64,000 nt of DNA from Ampullaceana balthica (GCA_944989445.1 CALYLW010000136.1:1209913-1273912); one strand, 5' to 3'. Numbered from the stretch's first letter, positions 1 to 11,170 are shown. A program made the numbers and translations. Notes: generated from the sequence alone by a model not told the origin.

Positions 1-152
1 ATTCGGCCCAATATTAAACAAACAATACAACAAGTCGTAAGAGTCAAGATAATATATATAATTTATAATTTTGTGAAAAAAATTCAACTATAGATTTGCA
101 ACAATGGCTGTAAGGTATACAAAATCACATGAAGAGATTCTTTAGACTGGAG

Positions 153-259
153 CTAACTAAAAAACATCCACAACACGACAGAGAGTGTTGCATGCACCTT
201 CGCACCATTTCGAGGAGTAGTTCTTGGGGTGAAAACATGCCACCCTTTGCAGACAGGAG
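153..259 (-). CDS. Ig gene 3, terminal coding exon (membrane-anchor signal)
   Basis: Last exon of an immunoglobulin-domain gene read on the minus strand. A good acceptor (ATATATCTACAG) precedes base 259; reading in phase 1 gives 35 codons ending in TAG at 153-155. The peptide starts (S)PVCKGWHVF and ends VHATLSVVLWMFFS, a short hydrophobic C-terminus with nothing after it. An NGA tripeptide lies six residues before the hydrophobic run, the layout of a GPI-anchor signal (omega site, spacer, hydrophobic end); a very short transmembrane anchor is the alternative. The CKG motif matches the end of half B in gene 1 (VICKG), which supports the link. The phase-1 junction fits the half B exon at 3200-3355. 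The assignment is inference from phase, order and similarity; no transcript is available. Confidence 0.55.
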
Positions 260-339
260 CTGTAGATATATGTTTATATTGGTTTTTTGAAATAATAACT
301 CACAATACAAGAAAAAGGAAAATGATAATACACTCAACT

Positions 340-700
340 TGACCTTATAACATCACTCTTAACAAGACCTTGTTACATCATATATACCAGAACATTTTTT
401 ACATCACACCTTACAAGACTTTATTACATAACACTTCAAAGGATCTTGTTACATCACTCTTTACAGGACCTAGTTCCATCACGCTAAACAGGACCTTGTT
501 ACATCCCACTAATAGGACCTTGTTACATCGCTCTTTACAGGGACTTGTAACATCACTCTTTAATGGACCTTGTAACATCTAACTTTAAAGACCTTATTAC
601 ATCCGACTACCAGCACCATGCTACATCATACTGAACAGGACCTTCTGACATTACACGTAACAGGACCTTATAACATCACTCTTAACAGGACCTTATATCA
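340..700 (+). repeat. degenerate minisatellite with GGACCTTGTTACATC motif
   Basis: About a dozen imperfect copies of a 25-30 bp unit built around (A)GGACCTTGTTACATCACTCTT. Copies vary in length and some carry CATCC or CATCT endings, so the array is old. The short open frames here merely read the repeat. Confidence 0.75.
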
Positions 701-1550
701 AATTTCAGGATTAAACATCCTGCAAAGTTTGATGGCATCCATCGCCATGTCTCATAAAAAGCTTCCGTCCCATCTAATCACCCAGCTCTCATATCTTTAA
801 GGATATCTGCAATTAAATGCATAACGGTCAGGCCCCATTATACATCACCCTATTAGTCAATATTGGTTTAAATTTTCAATTTTACAAATATAACGCGCTT
901 GAGAATTACATATTTTTAGAATATCTGCTCTGTTATCTTGTAAAACACTTTTTAGGGAAAAAAAAAGATTTCCCAACGGTGAATGGTTTAGTTGCAACTA
1001 ATAAATAAATATATATGTGAGTGTGTTTTGTGTGTTTGTTTGGGTGTGACTTAACCTTTTTCGTTTATGTTTCTTCATGACATTTATTAGTGGCTTATTT
1101 TCAAAATTTTTTATTTCGTTTATTTATACGAATGCGTGGATTTAATAAAAACATTTAAATAGCCATTATATTTTTATTGAGTGTTTATGTGTGTATTGTC
1201 CTATTTCAATGTCAGTCAACCTTTCATCCCTGTTGCCTCCTGGGATTGTGTCTATAATTATCTATATTTTCCGTCACGCAGGTTGGCAAAGTTCAGGCGA
1301 CGCGCCATTGCATTCTGTCTTTTAACACACTTTTATTATGTGCGTTTTTCTGTCTTTGTCTGTATGTTAGCGTCGAATATTGGAAAGTCATTTTGATGCA
1401 CTTCGCATTGCTTGATTGAGCTGAAATTTGGCAGACACCAGTATCTCAGATGATGATACAATTTTCCAAAATTTCATTTAATTTGCACTGTCGGCGGTCT
1501 GGTCACTTGCGTTTTGTAGATTTTTCATTATTATTACCAATTTTTTATTT
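701..1550. other. AT-rich interval without a recognised gene
   Basis: No convincing exon on either strand. It contains T-rich and TG-rich stretches and an AT-rich tail near 1010-1180. The sequence from about 1385 (GAGCTGAAATTTGGCAGAC) matches the start of the dispersed repeat core described in the next entry. Confidence 0.5.
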
Positions 1551-1554
1551 ACTT

Positions 1555-1760
1555 GCTTTCGTTCCTGTCTGTCCGCAAAATTTCAAATTTTCCAACGTAA
1601 AATTAAACCATTTTGGATGGTCTTAGAGATCTCAACATTTTACCACAGGTAGATCTTGGATGACAGTGCATTGTGTCAAAATTTCAGATCGATCGAATGT
1701 ACAGCAATTAAATTAATGCATTTTTAGTTTATCTCTATACAGCATCTGTATCCGTCTACT
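1555..1760 (+). repeat. dispersed repeat with shared core
   Basis: Reads CTGTCTGTCCGCAA, then CCTAGAGATCTCAA-like and TTACCACAGATAGATCTTGG-like blocks, then the core TCAGATCGATCGAATGTACC followed by an AATTAAATTAATGCATTTTT block. The same series recurs near 4810-5020, 10790-11160, 15790-16020, 18310-18520 and, inverted, 33150-33390. The core alone also sits inside the AAATCCCTTATAT and AAATCCTTTAT elements. Confidence 0.75.
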
Positions 1761-1861
1761 ATTGTTGACATCAACGTGTCACCCGAGTTCACCCCGTGAC
1801 CACATTCCCGTGGTAAAAACGTGGGGGGCGCTTATGAGGTGTTTGGTATACATAAATAGAG

Positions 1862-2200
1862 GTAAAAAAAGATTTTTAAAAACCACGTTTTTATAATGGG
1901 GGACTAAAAATAAGAAAATAATTTAAAACTTATAAGTTGAAGTACTTTGATTTAATATGACTAAAAACGTGGGGCGGGTGCTTCAAAAGCCCATTCTAAT
2001 TTAGAAATACAACACAAAGATAGGTGTGTGGTATACAAATTAAAGATTTAGAATTTAGAAGGCAAAAGAGAGATCTATAAATGAGACAATGAGTGAACTG
2101 CATATGTAAAACCTTACAAGCACCCGCCCCATCTTTTTAGTCAGTATTATATCAAAGTACTTTAAATTATAAGTTTTAAGGACTTATCATTTCAGGATAG
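1862..2200. mobile_element. palindromic element (long inverted arms), copy P1
   Basis: The left arm (about 1920-1985) and right arm (about 2118-2182) are reverse complements over roughly 65 bp, including GTGGGGCGGGTGCTT against AAGCACCCGCCCCA. About 130 bp separates them. No coding sequence is present, so it looks like a foldback or MITE-type element. A single arm is repeated near 11330-11448. Confidence 0.7.
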
Positions 2201-2459
2201 CTCAGCGAAATTTCATCTCCCTGGAGATTTGTCGTACAAGTAACATGTTCTTGTGTACTCGCAATCATTGTGCTTCGGAGACATTTTCTGTATGCTTGAA
2301 GCTATGGCGGATAGGTTGGGGGGGGGTGCTGAAAGGTAATCGAACAGTTTTGTACACGTATATTAGTTCACAGCGAAATTTAATTTTCTCGTGAGAACTT
2401 ACTTTTTTTAAATTTATTAAATGCACTATTATATGTTGTATTTTAACTATTACAGCGCT

Positions 2460-2770
2460 AATTTGTAAGTCTTATTAATTTCTAAGGCTGTGATTGATTC
2501 CCAGTGGTTGAATCTTTTTTAATTTTATAAATTTATTTATTTATATATTTGTCTTTTGTTACACTCATTTTTTAGGATACCGGCAAGCAGTTATTTCTTT
2601 GTGTTCGCTTTTTTCATGAATAATCTTTTTGGCTGAATTGTTACAAGTTACAGTTTTATATTAGCTGCTAGCAATCATTTTAGTTAAAGGGACGCCGGCT
2701 CGATAGGGCCCCAGTTTGAATTGGAGCCAGGGGCTCGTGCAGTCTTCATCCGCCCCTGGCTTGAAGCATG
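2460..2770 (-). mobile_element. truncated copy of the hAT-like element seen at 57.7-58.3 kb
   Basis: Read on the minus strand this begins CAGGGGCGGATGAAGACTGC and continues through GGGGCCCTAT, GTCCCTTTAA, CTAGCAGCTAATAT and CTTGCCGGTATCCT blocks that match 57723-58020 in order. The copy ends within the tRNA-like part, so one end is missing. Confidence 0.65.
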
Positions 2771-3199
2771 TTGTTTATTTGAAGACATTCTTCATAGTTC
2801 TTATCAAATACGAGTCCACAAGGTGTTTATTAACTAGTACCCATACCATAGATTTTTCCATGCTTGGTGCCAACGCTTTCATTTTTGTTGACATGAGAAT
2901 TTGTGTGTGAATAATTTATTTCGTCAATTTTAGTACTTTGGAATAAGAGCGTGTTTTTAAAAATCTATATGTTACTCATTTTTACTAATCTTTTTACTTT
3001 ATGTGTAGAAAAAAACTTTATTTCCCGTGGTTCGCAAGTCTTCTCCAAACGTCGTTTTCCAACACAGGACTGTAAATTTCCCCGAGTACCTTTCTCTACT
3101 ATGTTTTAATCATTTTATCTCTTCTACTAGAAAGAAAAATGTTAATTAATACAAAGTAATTTTACCCTAATATTGTAAGTAAAAAAAAATCCTACTCAC
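2771..3199. other. intron of Ig gene 3, no exon recognised
   Basis: AT-rich with poly-T and poly-A runs. On the minus strand a short open stretch reads PVLENDVWRRLANHGK then a stop (about 3020-3070), which looks like a repeat-derived fragment rather than an exon in frame with the gene. Confidence 0.4.
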
Positions 3200-3355
3200 A
3201 ATCAACAACGACTTTAGTCAATTGGAAATCCGACACATTTCGTGAGACATATGCAATACACCAGAATATATCGTTCATATCACAAGTGGCCGTTACTGCA
3301 TAAGTGACGTTGCTTGAAGAGTTTGAAGAACGTGCATCGCTATATATGAACTTAT
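3200..3355 (-). CDS. Ig gene 3, Ig half B exon
   Basis: 156-base exon on the minus strand, flanked by acceptor CATTTTTCAG (before 3355) and strong donor GTGAGT (3199-3194), phase 1 at both ends and open throughout. The peptide runs from KFIYSDARSS through NVTYAVTATC to IFWCIAYVSRNVSDF and ends LTKVVVD. It supplies the second cysteine (FWC) of a split Ig fold and two NxS/T sequons (NVT, NVS). Length and phase match half B of gene 1 (159 bases), and the opening KFI matches the start of half B in gene 2 (63970). It joins half A at 8941-9081 through an intron of about 5.6 kb filled with transposons. Ig assignment is by pattern; I could not run a profile search. Confidence 0.7.
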
Positions 3356-3496
3356 CTGAAAAATGTAGTAGATACTGAATAAAAACCTTTTAAAGAATTT
3401 GAACTGTATGTAAGAAGTTGTTTTTTTATACGAAGTTCCAAATAGATGATGTGTATCATACATTTAAATACCTTGTATTAAATTTATTTTTTAATT

Positions 3497-4532
3497 AAAT
3501 CCCTTATATTAACTTCACCGCCGTCTCTGTCTTGGTCGGGCGGGCGGGCGGAAAAAACAAAAGTCAAAAATGACCCACTTCCCGTGCTGTATCGAGTTGA
3601 AATTTTTGCACATAGTCTCGTGTCACCTAACAATGCATCGTATCAAAATTTCAGATCGATCGAACGTACCGTAATTAAATTAATGCATTTTTAGTTTTTC
3701 ATATATAAAACTATATGTAGAAGTCGCTAATGTTTACATTTTAAGGGTTCACTTGACTTCACGCCAGCCATCGGTGAACACATCTCGTGTTTTAACCAGG
3801 TGTACAGGCGTGCTTTTGTTCACATTTTAACGTGTCACGCTGAGCTCGGTCCAGCGATCGATGACCAGACCTTACCCCTCTCCCACCCGCCCCCAGGGGT
3901 TATAAAGCAAAGGGACGTTATGACAGATTCATTCTGTAAATATTTGTCGCGTTTGAACATAATCAATACTTTTAGTTATGTCTCATATATAAGGGATTTA
4001 TAGTCAAAAACTTTTTTTACGGGTTTGTTTTTATTAAATCCCTTATATTAACTTCACCGCCGTCTCTGTCTCTCTCTGTCTCTCTCTGTCTCTATCTGTC
4101 TTGGTTGGGCAGAAAAACAAAAGTAAAAAATGACCCACTTCCCGTGAAGCCATCGAGCTGAAATTTGGAAGATGGACCCGTGTAACCTAACAATGCATCG
4201 TGTCAAAATCTCAGATCAATCACACGTACCGTTATTAAATAAATGCATTTTTAGTTTCTCTATATAAACTATATGTAGTGGTCGCTATTGTTTACATTTT
4301 ACGGGTCACTTGACTTCACGCCAGCCAGCGGTGAACACATCTCGTGTTTTAACCAGGTGGTTTACACCAGGAGTTGAGTTAACGCGTTGACGCCACGCGT
4401 CCATGTCTACACCCCCTCCCACCTTCCCCCAGTTTTAAAGCCATGGGAGATCATTTCGGTTTCAGTCTGTAAATGTTTGTCGCGTTTGAACATAATCAAT
4501 ACTTTTAGTTATGTCTCATATATAAGGGATTT
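3497..4532 (+). mobile_element. two tandem AAATCCCTTATAT elements (A1, A2)
   Basis: A1 (3497-3999) and A2 (4036-4532) each start AAATCCCTTATATTAACTTC and end CATATATAAGGGATTTATAG, giving 13-bp inverted ends AAATCCCTTATAT. Each has a GTCTCTGTC stretch, a G/C-rich GGGCGGGCGGG-type stretch, the TGACCCACTTCCCGTG block and the TCAGATCGATCGAACGTACC core. The pair is joined by a linker containing ACGGGTTTGTTT. Neither codes for protein. Tandem placement of units with inverted ends is unusual for a simple MITE. Confidence 0.8.
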
Positions 4533-4809
4533 ATAGTCAAAAACTTTGTTTTTTACGGGGTTGTTTTATTCCGTTTCAAGTACTAGCAGAAGTTCATATA
4601 TATATTTTAATTATACATTATTTTATAAAATAAAATGCTTTTAAAAAGAAGAGAGCATTTTTTTGTTGAAAATATTCACGAGAACGGTTATAAATCGTTA
4701 ATTTAGATAATTGAAATCCTCTGCTTTACCTCAGGCCAAATCTTTGAAAGCAATGCAAAATCAACGCCAAATATCAACATTTTCATTCTTCTTATACTCC
4801 AGAGCCTAA

Positions 4810-5020
4810 TTACACGCTTTTATTTTAAGTCACACTGTTTGTATGTTGCATCCATTTTCCCCTCAAATCTTGTAACGTAAAATTAAACCACTTCTGATGG
4901 TCCTAGAGATCTCAAAATTTTACCACAGATAGATCTTGGATGACAATGCATTGTATCAAACTTTCAGATCGATCGAATGTACCGTAATTAAATTAATGCA
5001 TTTTTAGTTATCTCTATATA
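4810..5020 (+). repeat. dispersed repeat with shared core
   Basis: Starts ACACGCTTTTATTT(T)AAGTCACACTG and ends with the TCAGATCGATCGAATGTACC core and ATGCATTTTTAGTT. The same unit is seen at 15787-16010, 18310-18520 and, inverted, 33150-33390. Confidence 0.75.
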
Positions 5021-5336
5021 TTTCTCCTCGGGATAATCAGGTCAACACCAACATGGCGGTAGAGGTGCGTGGTGACACGAATCCACGCATTTCTGATTGG
5101 CTGAATTCGTAGGCGGGGTTCGAGGGTGTGACACGAAGGCAGCAGTCAAAAGGCTGACGCGATCAGCTGATGTTTTTCGACTTTGTGTTAAAGACTATAT
5201 TCATGATATTCGTTTTTTTGGCGCGCGGTGTTTTCGTTGTGTATATTTCTCCCTTCCCACCCCCACGTCCCCCTTTCCAGTTATATACCCACTTTTAAAA
5301 AATAAAATTTGAAACAAAAAAGTAGAAAATAAAATA

Positions 5337-5800
5337 ATATAAAAAAATCTTTTTTTAAAAAGTACACGCTTTTATTTACATATAGAAAGTGCACTAAAAA
5401 GAAGCAAATAAAAATGTTCTATGATTACAGATGAAGTCCGTGAACCTATCCACTGCACATAAAAGCGTGGGGCGGTCACCACAACTCTCTATAATGTACA
5501 AGGCTGCGAAACATAAATACAAATTTGTATCAATATTGATAAACATTAAAAGTTTATACAACTTTGATCATATACATGCTACTAACATATTAATTAGAAA
5601 TATGTATCTATATGCAAAAGAATAGTTGCAAAGAGAAATGAGTTGTGATATGCGCCCCACGCTTATATATGCAGTGGATAGGTTAACGGATTTCACCTGT
5701 AATCATAGAAAATTTTTATTTGCTTCATTTTTAGTGCACTTTCTATATGTATATAAAAGCGTGTACTTTTTTTTAATCAAAAGATTTTTTTATATTATTT
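5337..5800. mobile_element. palindromic element, copy P2
   Basis: Arms at about 5337-5480 and 5650-5800 are inverted copies: TACACGCTTTTATTTACATA, then GAAAGTGCACTAAAAAGAAG, then CCACTGCACATAAAAGCGTG and the reverse on the other side. The loop is about 170 bp and AT-rich. No protein is encoded. Copy P3 lies at 18910-19345. Confidence 0.8.
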
Positions 5801-5949
5801 TATTTTTAAGTTATCGTCAATCAAAATTAAATTTTAATTAACTTAAATTTAGAGAAACTTTTCTCACATTTTGCATTACGTGAGGAATATTTAGTACTAT
5901 TATTATAATAAGAAGTGTAGCTTTTAGTATAAATTGCGTAATTAATTTG

Positions 5950-6010
5950 AATAAATTAACACTAGATCCTATCCGTGATATGGCATATGCCGCAGAATTG
6001 ATCATAGACA
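5950..6010 (-). mobile_element. Helitron-like 3' end (degenerate)
   Basis: On the minus strand a GGCATATGCC hairpin core is followed after about 16 bases by CTAG (5962-5965) and then T. It resembles the better preserved ends at 7033 and 52096; adjacent bases share the GTGCAAGGAGAGGGGAAAATAA-type block. Confidence 0.5.
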
Positions 6011-6160
6011 GTGCAAGGAGAGGGGAAAATAAACTGGCACAAACTTCCCGCAGTGCGCATTATGGTAGTTGTTTTGAAGCATTACTTCCTTTCCTTCTTT
6101 ATAGTGCGTCTCAGTGAGTTACGCAGTGTGGCGCGGTACGGGTGTGCACACTACTACATA

Positions 6161-6976
6161 CAGGGTGGCTCAAAAAATGTGGGACCATTTTGTATAATTT
6201 CAAATAATAATTAATTTTTTTGTAACTGTTTTCTACAAAACATCAAGTAAATGGTTGCCAAATGTTAATTTATATAAAATCAGAATTCAAATTCAATGTG
6301 TCCTCCTCGGTTCTCAAAAGTTTTTTTCTAAACCTCTTCGCCACTGGTCAATGATCTTGTTTATAAACCGCTGAGACAAATGTTGCCACTCTTCAACAAT
6401 GGCCAATTTCAGCTGCTCTATTGTTGCAAATTTACGACGAAAGTAGACTTTTTGTTGGAGGGCACCCCAAATAGCATAATCTACCGGGTTTAGATCCGGA
6501 CTATTTGGTGTCCACATGTCTGGTTCAATGAAGGTGACATTCTCCCGACGAAAATTGTTTATTGTGTTTCTTGCCGTGTGCGAAGGAGCTCCGTCTTGTT
6601 GCAGAGTCTAGTTGTGATGATTAGATATTGCTCGAATATCCGGAAGCAATCCTTGTCTTAGAACGTGATCACAATAATACTCACTGTTCACTTTCGCTCC
6701 AGGTTCAACAAATACTACACTGGTTTTTCCCATCCGAGACACACCTACCGAAACCATGATGCCACGACTGAAATGTTCAAATTCGCGTATGAGTCTCGTT
6801 GAAGGAACTTGTTTTTTCTTTCTTGCTTCAGAATAAACACGATCATTTTGTGAATTTACTGGTGTGGCGACAATAAATATCTTTTCGTCTGTAAACCAAA
6901 TGCTTCGTATACTTCCCTCGTTTTGAAACCTACAAAAAAAAACTCTAGGCGGTCCCACTTTTTTTGGGCCACCCTG
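6161..6976 (-). mobile_element. truncated Tc1/mariner transposon
   Basis: Terminal inverted repeats of about 26 bp, CAGGGTGGCTCAAAAAATGT at 6161 and the inverse ending at 6976, lie between TA dinucleotides (6159-6160 and 6977-6978), the target duplication of this superfamily. The element is only 816 bp; autonomous members are about 1.2-1.3 kb. The missing part is the transposase N-terminus. Confidence 0.9.
6314..6958 (-). pseudogene. Tc1/mariner transposase remnant (catalytic domain)
   Basis: Cut-and-paste transposase fragment on the minus strand. The reading starts just inside the inverted repeat at RFQNEGSIRSIWFTDEKIF, whose FTDEK holds the first catalytic aspartate. A TAG at 6608-6610 interrupts the frame; the same frame then continues with QQDGAPSHTAR (second aspartate) and NSPDLNPVDYAIWG (third acidic residue). 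I count 37 residues between the second and third, so the signature is DD37D, as reported for the maT group. The N-terminal helix-turn-helix DNA-binding region is absent, as if an internal deletion joined the repeat to the catalytic domain. With that deletion and the stop, the copy cannot be autonomous. Confidence 0.85.
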
Positions 6977-7032
6977 TAAATATAGACTGCGGTGTGTTGC
7001 TTGCTCAAGTTTCTGGAGAATTATATATATAC

Positions 7033-7500
7033 ACTAGATACGACCCGTGGCGTAGCATGCGCCGCAGTTGCTCATAGATAGTGGAACGAAAGGGGGAAAA
7101 GAATGGACCCAGACAGCAGCACGAAGAAATCATAACAACGCGAGTGAACATGGTTCAATCAACTGAAGTGCGCATGTTTCGAGACCAAAGATGGTTGCTG
7201 GTTTACGTCTTGCTTGCTCTTGTTTCTTGCGAATTATATATGTAGAAGGTAGGCAGATGTTCTATATGTAGCCGAGCGGTGGCTTTAATTTCAACAGGTA
7301 CATACTAAACAAAGTGAGGACTAAAGTAGAACAGTTTTAATTTTAAAAACAATGAAACACGCTTCTTCTTCTTTGTTCACTTCCTTTCTATCTCTATAAA
7401 TGCGTCTCAGTGCGGCGTTGTGCGGGTGTGAACACCCCTACAGATATCTAAATATAGACTGCTTCTTGCTTGCTCTAGTTTCAGGCGAATTATTTATTCA
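7033..7500 (-). mobile_element. Helitron-like 3' end and flank
   Basis: On the minus strand the hairpin GGCGCATGCTACGCC is followed by ACGGGTCGTAT and CTAG (7033-7036), then T. A GC hairpin about ten bases before CTAG at an A/T target is the Helitron 3' signature. The adjacent block (GAACGAAAGGGGGAAAAG, ACAACGCGAGTGAAC) recurs at 52130-52205. Confidence 0.65.
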
Positions 7501-7505
7501 TTTTT

Positions 7506-7964
7506 AAATCCTTTATATTAACTCGTGGTGTCTGTTTGAACCCTTGATTGCTTGCTTTTCGTCGCCAAAACTTTGGATCGATTTTTAACCCACTTGCTCG
7601 TAAGCTAGCGAGCTGAAATTTTGCAGGCAGTTTTGTACCGATGATAAAAACAATGTATCAAAATTTCAGATCGATCGCATTTACCGTAATTAAATTATTG
7701 AATTTTTAGATTATTTTATTTATTCCTATGTATCATGTTATTTTTTGAGATAGAGCGTCGCGGTGCGTATTATATTGAACAACCTTTCTGTCGCGCAATA
7801 AGGTGCGTATTTTATTGACAACACTTTTTATAAACATATTCCTGATCGGTGCGCATTATATTAAACATGTTTTACGACACAACTGCAATTTTGTATTTTG
7901 GATGGTCTTGCGCTGCGTATTATAATGAACATTCTTTTAGTTACGTCTAGTACATAAAGGATTT
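7506..7964 (+). mobile_element. AAATCCTTTATA element, copy B1
   Basis: Starts AAATCCTTTATATTAACTCG and ends TACATAAAGGATTTATAG, with inverted ends AAATCCTTTAT. It contains GTGCGTATTATATTGAACAA-type blocks and the TCAGATCGATCG core shared with the A family. Copies B2 and B3 lie in tandem at 45231-46189. Confidence 0.75.
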
Positions 7965-7999
7965 ATAGTGATAAACTTTGTTTTTGACGTTTTTTTTAT

Positions 8000-8940
8000 T
8001 ATTCCCCTTGAGTTCCACAGAAGTCCTTGTTTGTTTTGCCATGTGAGTTACGTACTCTTATTTTAAGTCTAGGTAATCAAAGTACATTTTTCCTAGCTGT
8101 TGTATGACAAAAATATCTGTTTTCTAAATTATGTAGCTGTAAAACATCAGATTAATTTCAATTTATATGAAGAATACAACTTTCTTACTCTCACCACTTT
8201 CAATTGACAAGACTTTCAATGACAAGACTTAATCGTTTTCACTTCCAAAGCAAAAAAAAATTAGCTATTTCATTCTTTTTCCGCGAGGTTTATTTAAAAG
8301 ACCAAGGTCTTCACATAAAATTTTACCATAACTCAAAGCGCCATATACCAATTCCATAAGTTTCTCTATGAGTAGCATTTAAAAATTTGTTTGGAAAGTG
8401 TAGTATGTTATGTCTCTTTCGGACGTCATTGAGCGTATGAAGTAAACGTTTCCAGAGGTCAATGAAAAACATACGAAAGACACAAAGATTCCACCGTGAC
8501 AAGTATCCTGCAATTGTTACGGTGTTTAAATTCTTGTCCCCCGACTCTGTTTTTCTGTAGCTGCCAAAGTAATTTTTTTTATTATACGGAGTCACGTTTC
8601 ATTTAATAAATCAGGTCTTTCATCCCATTGCATACTCTGAAGTTGGTTTAATGTCTTGCATGTAGCAGCAATTAGAACTTAGATTGTAGGGAATTTAAAA
8701 TAGTTCCTACTGATGTTTTAATGTAACAAAAAAATTACAGATTTCGTTACAGCTGAGGCTGCATTTGAATAAATGAGGTTAAATGAGTTGTTTGTGAAAG
8801 TTACAAAGTCAAAATTAATATTTCTGTCTTTGAGTTTCAGTAAACCATATTATCACGACACCGATCTACGCCGCTCTGTAGTTGATAGTATGGAAGGATT
8901 TGAACTTACGAAACAGGAAACGCTCCGCAAGGCCACATAC
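8000..8940. other. intron of Ig gene 3, no exon accepted
   Basis: A minus-strand open stretch at 8323-8595 contains a cysteine and a hydrophobic run, but no acceptor gives the phase-1 junction used elsewhere in this gene. I therefore leave it as intron. Confidence 0.4.
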
Positions 8941-9081
8941 CGTTTGCTGCTGATCTGATATACCACTTTGGATTAGCTACACTGTCCAGTTTGGAACAAA
9001 AGAAGGTCATGGGGTCACCGAGTTTGACTACCACTTCTATGCTTTGGTTGTTTACGGTAAAACGATCAATCAAATTGATTC
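8941..9081 (-). CDS. Ig gene 3, Ig half A exon
   Basis: 141-base exon on the minus strand between acceptor TTTCTATTTTAAG (before 9081) and donor GTATGT (8940-8935), phase 1 at both ends, exactly the size of half A in gene 1. The peptide opens INLIDRFTVNNQSIEVVV, passes MTFFCSKLD and ends NPKWYIRSAAN. It holds the first Ig cysteine and, 11 residues later, the tryptophan of strand C. FTVNNQ matches FTVNNQ in gene 1 and FTVNGQ in gene 2, and CSKLD recurs in gene 2. Upstream exons (signal peptide, possible first Ig) were not found in the repeat-rich 9-23 kb interval. Confidence 0.75.
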
Positions 9082-9399
9082 CTTAAAATAGAAAAAAAAA
9101 TATTTATTACTGGCATTAAAAATAATATCCACTTGTCTATTTTAAGAATGTAATAAATGTTTTTAAATATTAAGTACTATTAAGTAAAATACATTTTTTT
9201 AATATATTGTATTTTAATAATATTTAAAGGTAGAAAATACTCCTGCCTTCTACGCCCACAAGACTAACAATAAATTCGCTGCCTGAAAAAAGATCAAATT
9301 TAGATATAAAACCAAAACATTGTTATTCTTTAAAACAAAATCTTAACTAACCATATTATGTCATGTGGCAGAAACAGAAATGTATTCTTATCTATCCGC

Positions 9400-9570
9400 C
9401 AGAGGCGTAACAACGACTTGGCATCGGGGCAGTTGCCAAGGGCGCCGAGAGCTAATCCTTCAATTTATTCAAATGAAGTATTTTCCTACCATTTGGATAT
9501 TTTTAAATCCATTTGTCAAGGGCGCCAAAATAAATTAGCAAAGGGCGCGCACAACCCAGTTACGCTTCTG
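9400..9570. mobile_element. short hAT-like MITE
   Basis: Ends CAGAGGCGTAAC and GTTACGCTTCTG are inverted copies. Flanks CTATCCGC and TATCCAGC are similar but not identical. The interior repeats the phrase GCCAAGGGCGC. Non-coding. Confidence 0.5.
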
Positions 9571-9725
9571 TATCCAGCCTATTTAAATTTACACATTTAA
9601 TACAAATATACGCTTAATTTTGGCTATCATGACAATTAAATGGCGATTAACCTACAAGTATAAGCTTTTTACGAAGGGTCACGTGTTCTCCCTTCTAGGA
9701 GCAATAATCAAGCCAACCCGTTTTC

Positions 9726-10722
9726 AAATCCCTTATATCAACTTCACCGGCGTCTCTCTCTGTCGTCATCTCTGTTTTGGGCGGGCGGGCGGGCGGAAAA
9801 ACAAAAGTCGAAAATGACCCCATTGTCGTGATCCGATCGAGCTGAAATTTGGCACACTGATCCGTCTTACCTAACAATGCATCGTATCAAAATTTCAGAT
9901 CGATCGAACGTACCGTAATTAAATTAATGCATTTTAGTTTATCCTTATATGAGGTATGTAATTCAATTTCACTGTTTTTTTTTCAACGTGAAAGTTTGAG
10001 CTGACGCATTGAGGCGACCCATCGAAGTACCGCGTGCTTTTGTTTACATTTTACGTGTCACGCTGAGCTCGGTCAAGCGAATCGGTGACCAGACTTTTCC
10101 CCCTCTCCCAACAAGGGTTATGAAGCAAAGTTGAGTTAGACAGATTCAGTCTGTAAATGTTTGTAGCGTTTGAAAATAATCAATACTGTTAGTTATGTCT
10201 CATATATAAGGGATTTATAGTCAAAAACTTTGTATTTACGGGTTTGTTTGATTAAATCCCTTATATTAACTTCACCGACGTCTCTGTCTTGGGCGGGCAG
10301 GCGGAAAAACAAAAGTAAAAAATGACCCACTTCCCGTGATGCTATCAAGCTGAAATTTGGCACAAAGACGCGGGTTACCTAACAATGCATCGTATCAAAA
10401 TGTTAGATCGATCAAACGTAACGTAATTAAATTAATGCAGTTTTAGTTTATCTATATAAACTATATGTAGCGGTCGCTATTGTTTACATTTTACGGGTCA
10501 GTTGACTTCACGCCAGCTAGCGGTGAACACATCTGGTGTTTTAACCAGGTGGTTTACACCAGGAGTTGATTTAACGTGTTGACGCCACCCGTCAATGTCC
10601 AAACCCCCTACCCCTTCCCCCAGTTTTAAAGCCATGGGAGACAATTTCGTTTCACTGTGTAAATGTTTGTCGCGTTTGAACATAATCGATTATTTTAGTT
10701 ATGTCTCATATATAAGGGATTT
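9726..10722 (+). mobile_element. two tandem AAATCCCTTATAT elements (A3, A4)
   Basis: A3 (9726-10216) and A4 (10254-10722) have the same ends, internal blocks and core as A1/A2, again head to tail with an ACGGGTTTGTTT linker. The second unit differs from the first in its middle third (ACCAGGTGGTTTACACCAGG), as A2 differs from A1. The dimer therefore appears to have moved or been copied as a pair. Confidence 0.8.
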
Positions 10723-10779
10723 ATAGTAAAAAACTTTGTATTTACGGGGTTGTTTTATTTAACCACGTTTTATTAACTC

Positions 10780-11170
10780 GCTTTCTATCCAGTCTGAAAC
10801 TCAATTTTTTCAAATCTGCCAACGTAAAATTGAACCACTTCTGATGGTCCTAGAGATCTGAAAATTTTACAACAGATAGATCTTGAATGACAATGCATTA
10901 TTTCAAAATTTCAGATTGATCGAATGTACCATTCTTAAATTATTGAACTTTTTAGTTTATCTATATTTTATTATATACTTGCTTTCGTGTCTGTCCGCAA
11001 TTTTTCAAATTCGCCAACGAAAAATTAAACCACTTCTGATAGTTCTACAGAGCTCAATGTTTTACCACTGATTGATCTTGGATGACAATACATTACATCA
11101 AAATTTCAGATCAATCGAATGTACCGTAATTAAATTAATGAATTTCTTAGTTTATCTTAATATAATCTTC
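10780..11170 (+). repeat. two tandem copies of the shared-core repeat
   Basis: Two copies of the CTGTCCGCAA / AATTAAACCACTTCTGAT / GATAGATCTTG / TCAGATCGATCGAATGTACC series, the first ending near 10960 and the second near 11155. Confidence 0.7.

Noticed and set aside
3020..3070. Minus-strand peptide PVLENDVWRRLANHGK as an exon of gene 3
   Set aside because: No in-phase acceptor, ends at once in a stop, and the surroundings are repeat-like.
8323..8595. Minus-strand open stretch of 90 codons as an Ig half B exon of gene 3
   Set aside because: Available acceptors give the wrong phase and there is no Y/F-x-C turn in context. A phase-correct half B was found at 3200-3355.
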